This document shows, piece after piece, positions 6,279-6,331 of a stretch of 6,331 bases of DNA; positions within the stretch are counted from its first letter, which is position 1; each line of letters opens with the position of its first letter. Where the stretch lies: positions 1 through 6,331 of the forward strand of contig DNGG01000412.1 in NCBI GenBank assembly GCA_003486675.1, in the 5' to 3' direction. The notes beneath the pieces are model-generated. The model saw only the letters and a list, made by a program, of their open reading frames with translations, had not been told where the DNA came from and searched no databases. The translations under genes were made by a program, and so were the position numbers. The DNA comes from Cyanobacteria bacterium UBA11372. Lineage in GTDB: Bacteria; Cyanobacteriota; Cyanobacteriia; Cyanobacteriales; Aerosakkonemataceae.

Positions 6279-6331
6279 ATGGCTAACAATTCAGGCTTTT
6301 TAGACAAGACAAAACTTCAAAGATTTTTCCT
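6279..6331 (+). CDS. Possible start of a further gene, 3' partial, unknown product
   Basis: ATG at 6279 opens a frame with no stop to the window end, reading MANNSGFLDKTKLQRFF. It lies on the same strand, downstream of a candidate promoter and leader. A polar N-terminus with basic residues followed by FF could be the n-region of a signal peptide or membrane protein, but only 17 complete codons are visible. The sequence just upstream of the ATG (TAGATATTTTT) has no good Shine-Dalgarno. No family can be assigned. Confidence 0.4.
   Translation, partial: MANNSGFLDKTKLQRFF

Overview
The window is almost certainly cyanobacterial chromosome. The octamer GCGATCGC (HIP1) occurs ten times in 6.3 kb, whereas chance would give about one per 65 kb. 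The base composition is moderately AT-rich, and the gene families are typical of cyanobacterial specialised-lipid and polyketide loci. The genus cannot be fixed from the sequence. Every recognisable gene is on the + strand.

Layout: (1) Positions 1-3351 are the 3' part of a modular type I polyketide synthase (PKS) whose 5' end lies outside the window. What remains is the tail of an acyltransferase (AT), a linker, a full ketoreductase (KR), an acyl carrier protein (ACP) and a C-terminal NADPH-dependent thioester reductase (TR). No dehydratase, enoylreductase or thioesterase is seen here. (2) Positions 3352-3489 are a short intergenic region packed with repeats: a nested, nearly perfect inverted repeat, a 12-bp tandem duplication, and a pyrimidine-rich CTCTGCG repeat. 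(3) Positions 3490-4764 encode a GT4-type retaining glycosyltransferase. (4) Positions 4754-6004 encode a FabF-type beta-ketoacyl-ACP synthase II, which overlaps the glycosyltransferase gene by 11 bp and has its own Shine-Dalgarno sequence. (5) Positions 6005-6278 are non-coding, with a candidate promoter, short inverted repeats and a strong ribosome-binding sequence that serves no long ORF. (6) A possible new gene starts at 6279 and runs off the window.

Working model (inference): the PKS module elongates a chain, reduces the beta-ketone to a hydroxyl and releases it reductively as a 3-hydroxy aldehyde or a 1,3-diol. The glycosyltransferase then glycosylates the alcohol, and the dedicated FabF helps supply or extend the fatty acyl primer. 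This logic resembles heterocyst glycolipid biosynthesis (polyketide chain, reductase release, sugar addition). However, the arrangement is not the classical hgl island, with KR, ACP and TR fused in one protein and a FabF coupled to the glycosyltransferase. The product is unknown.
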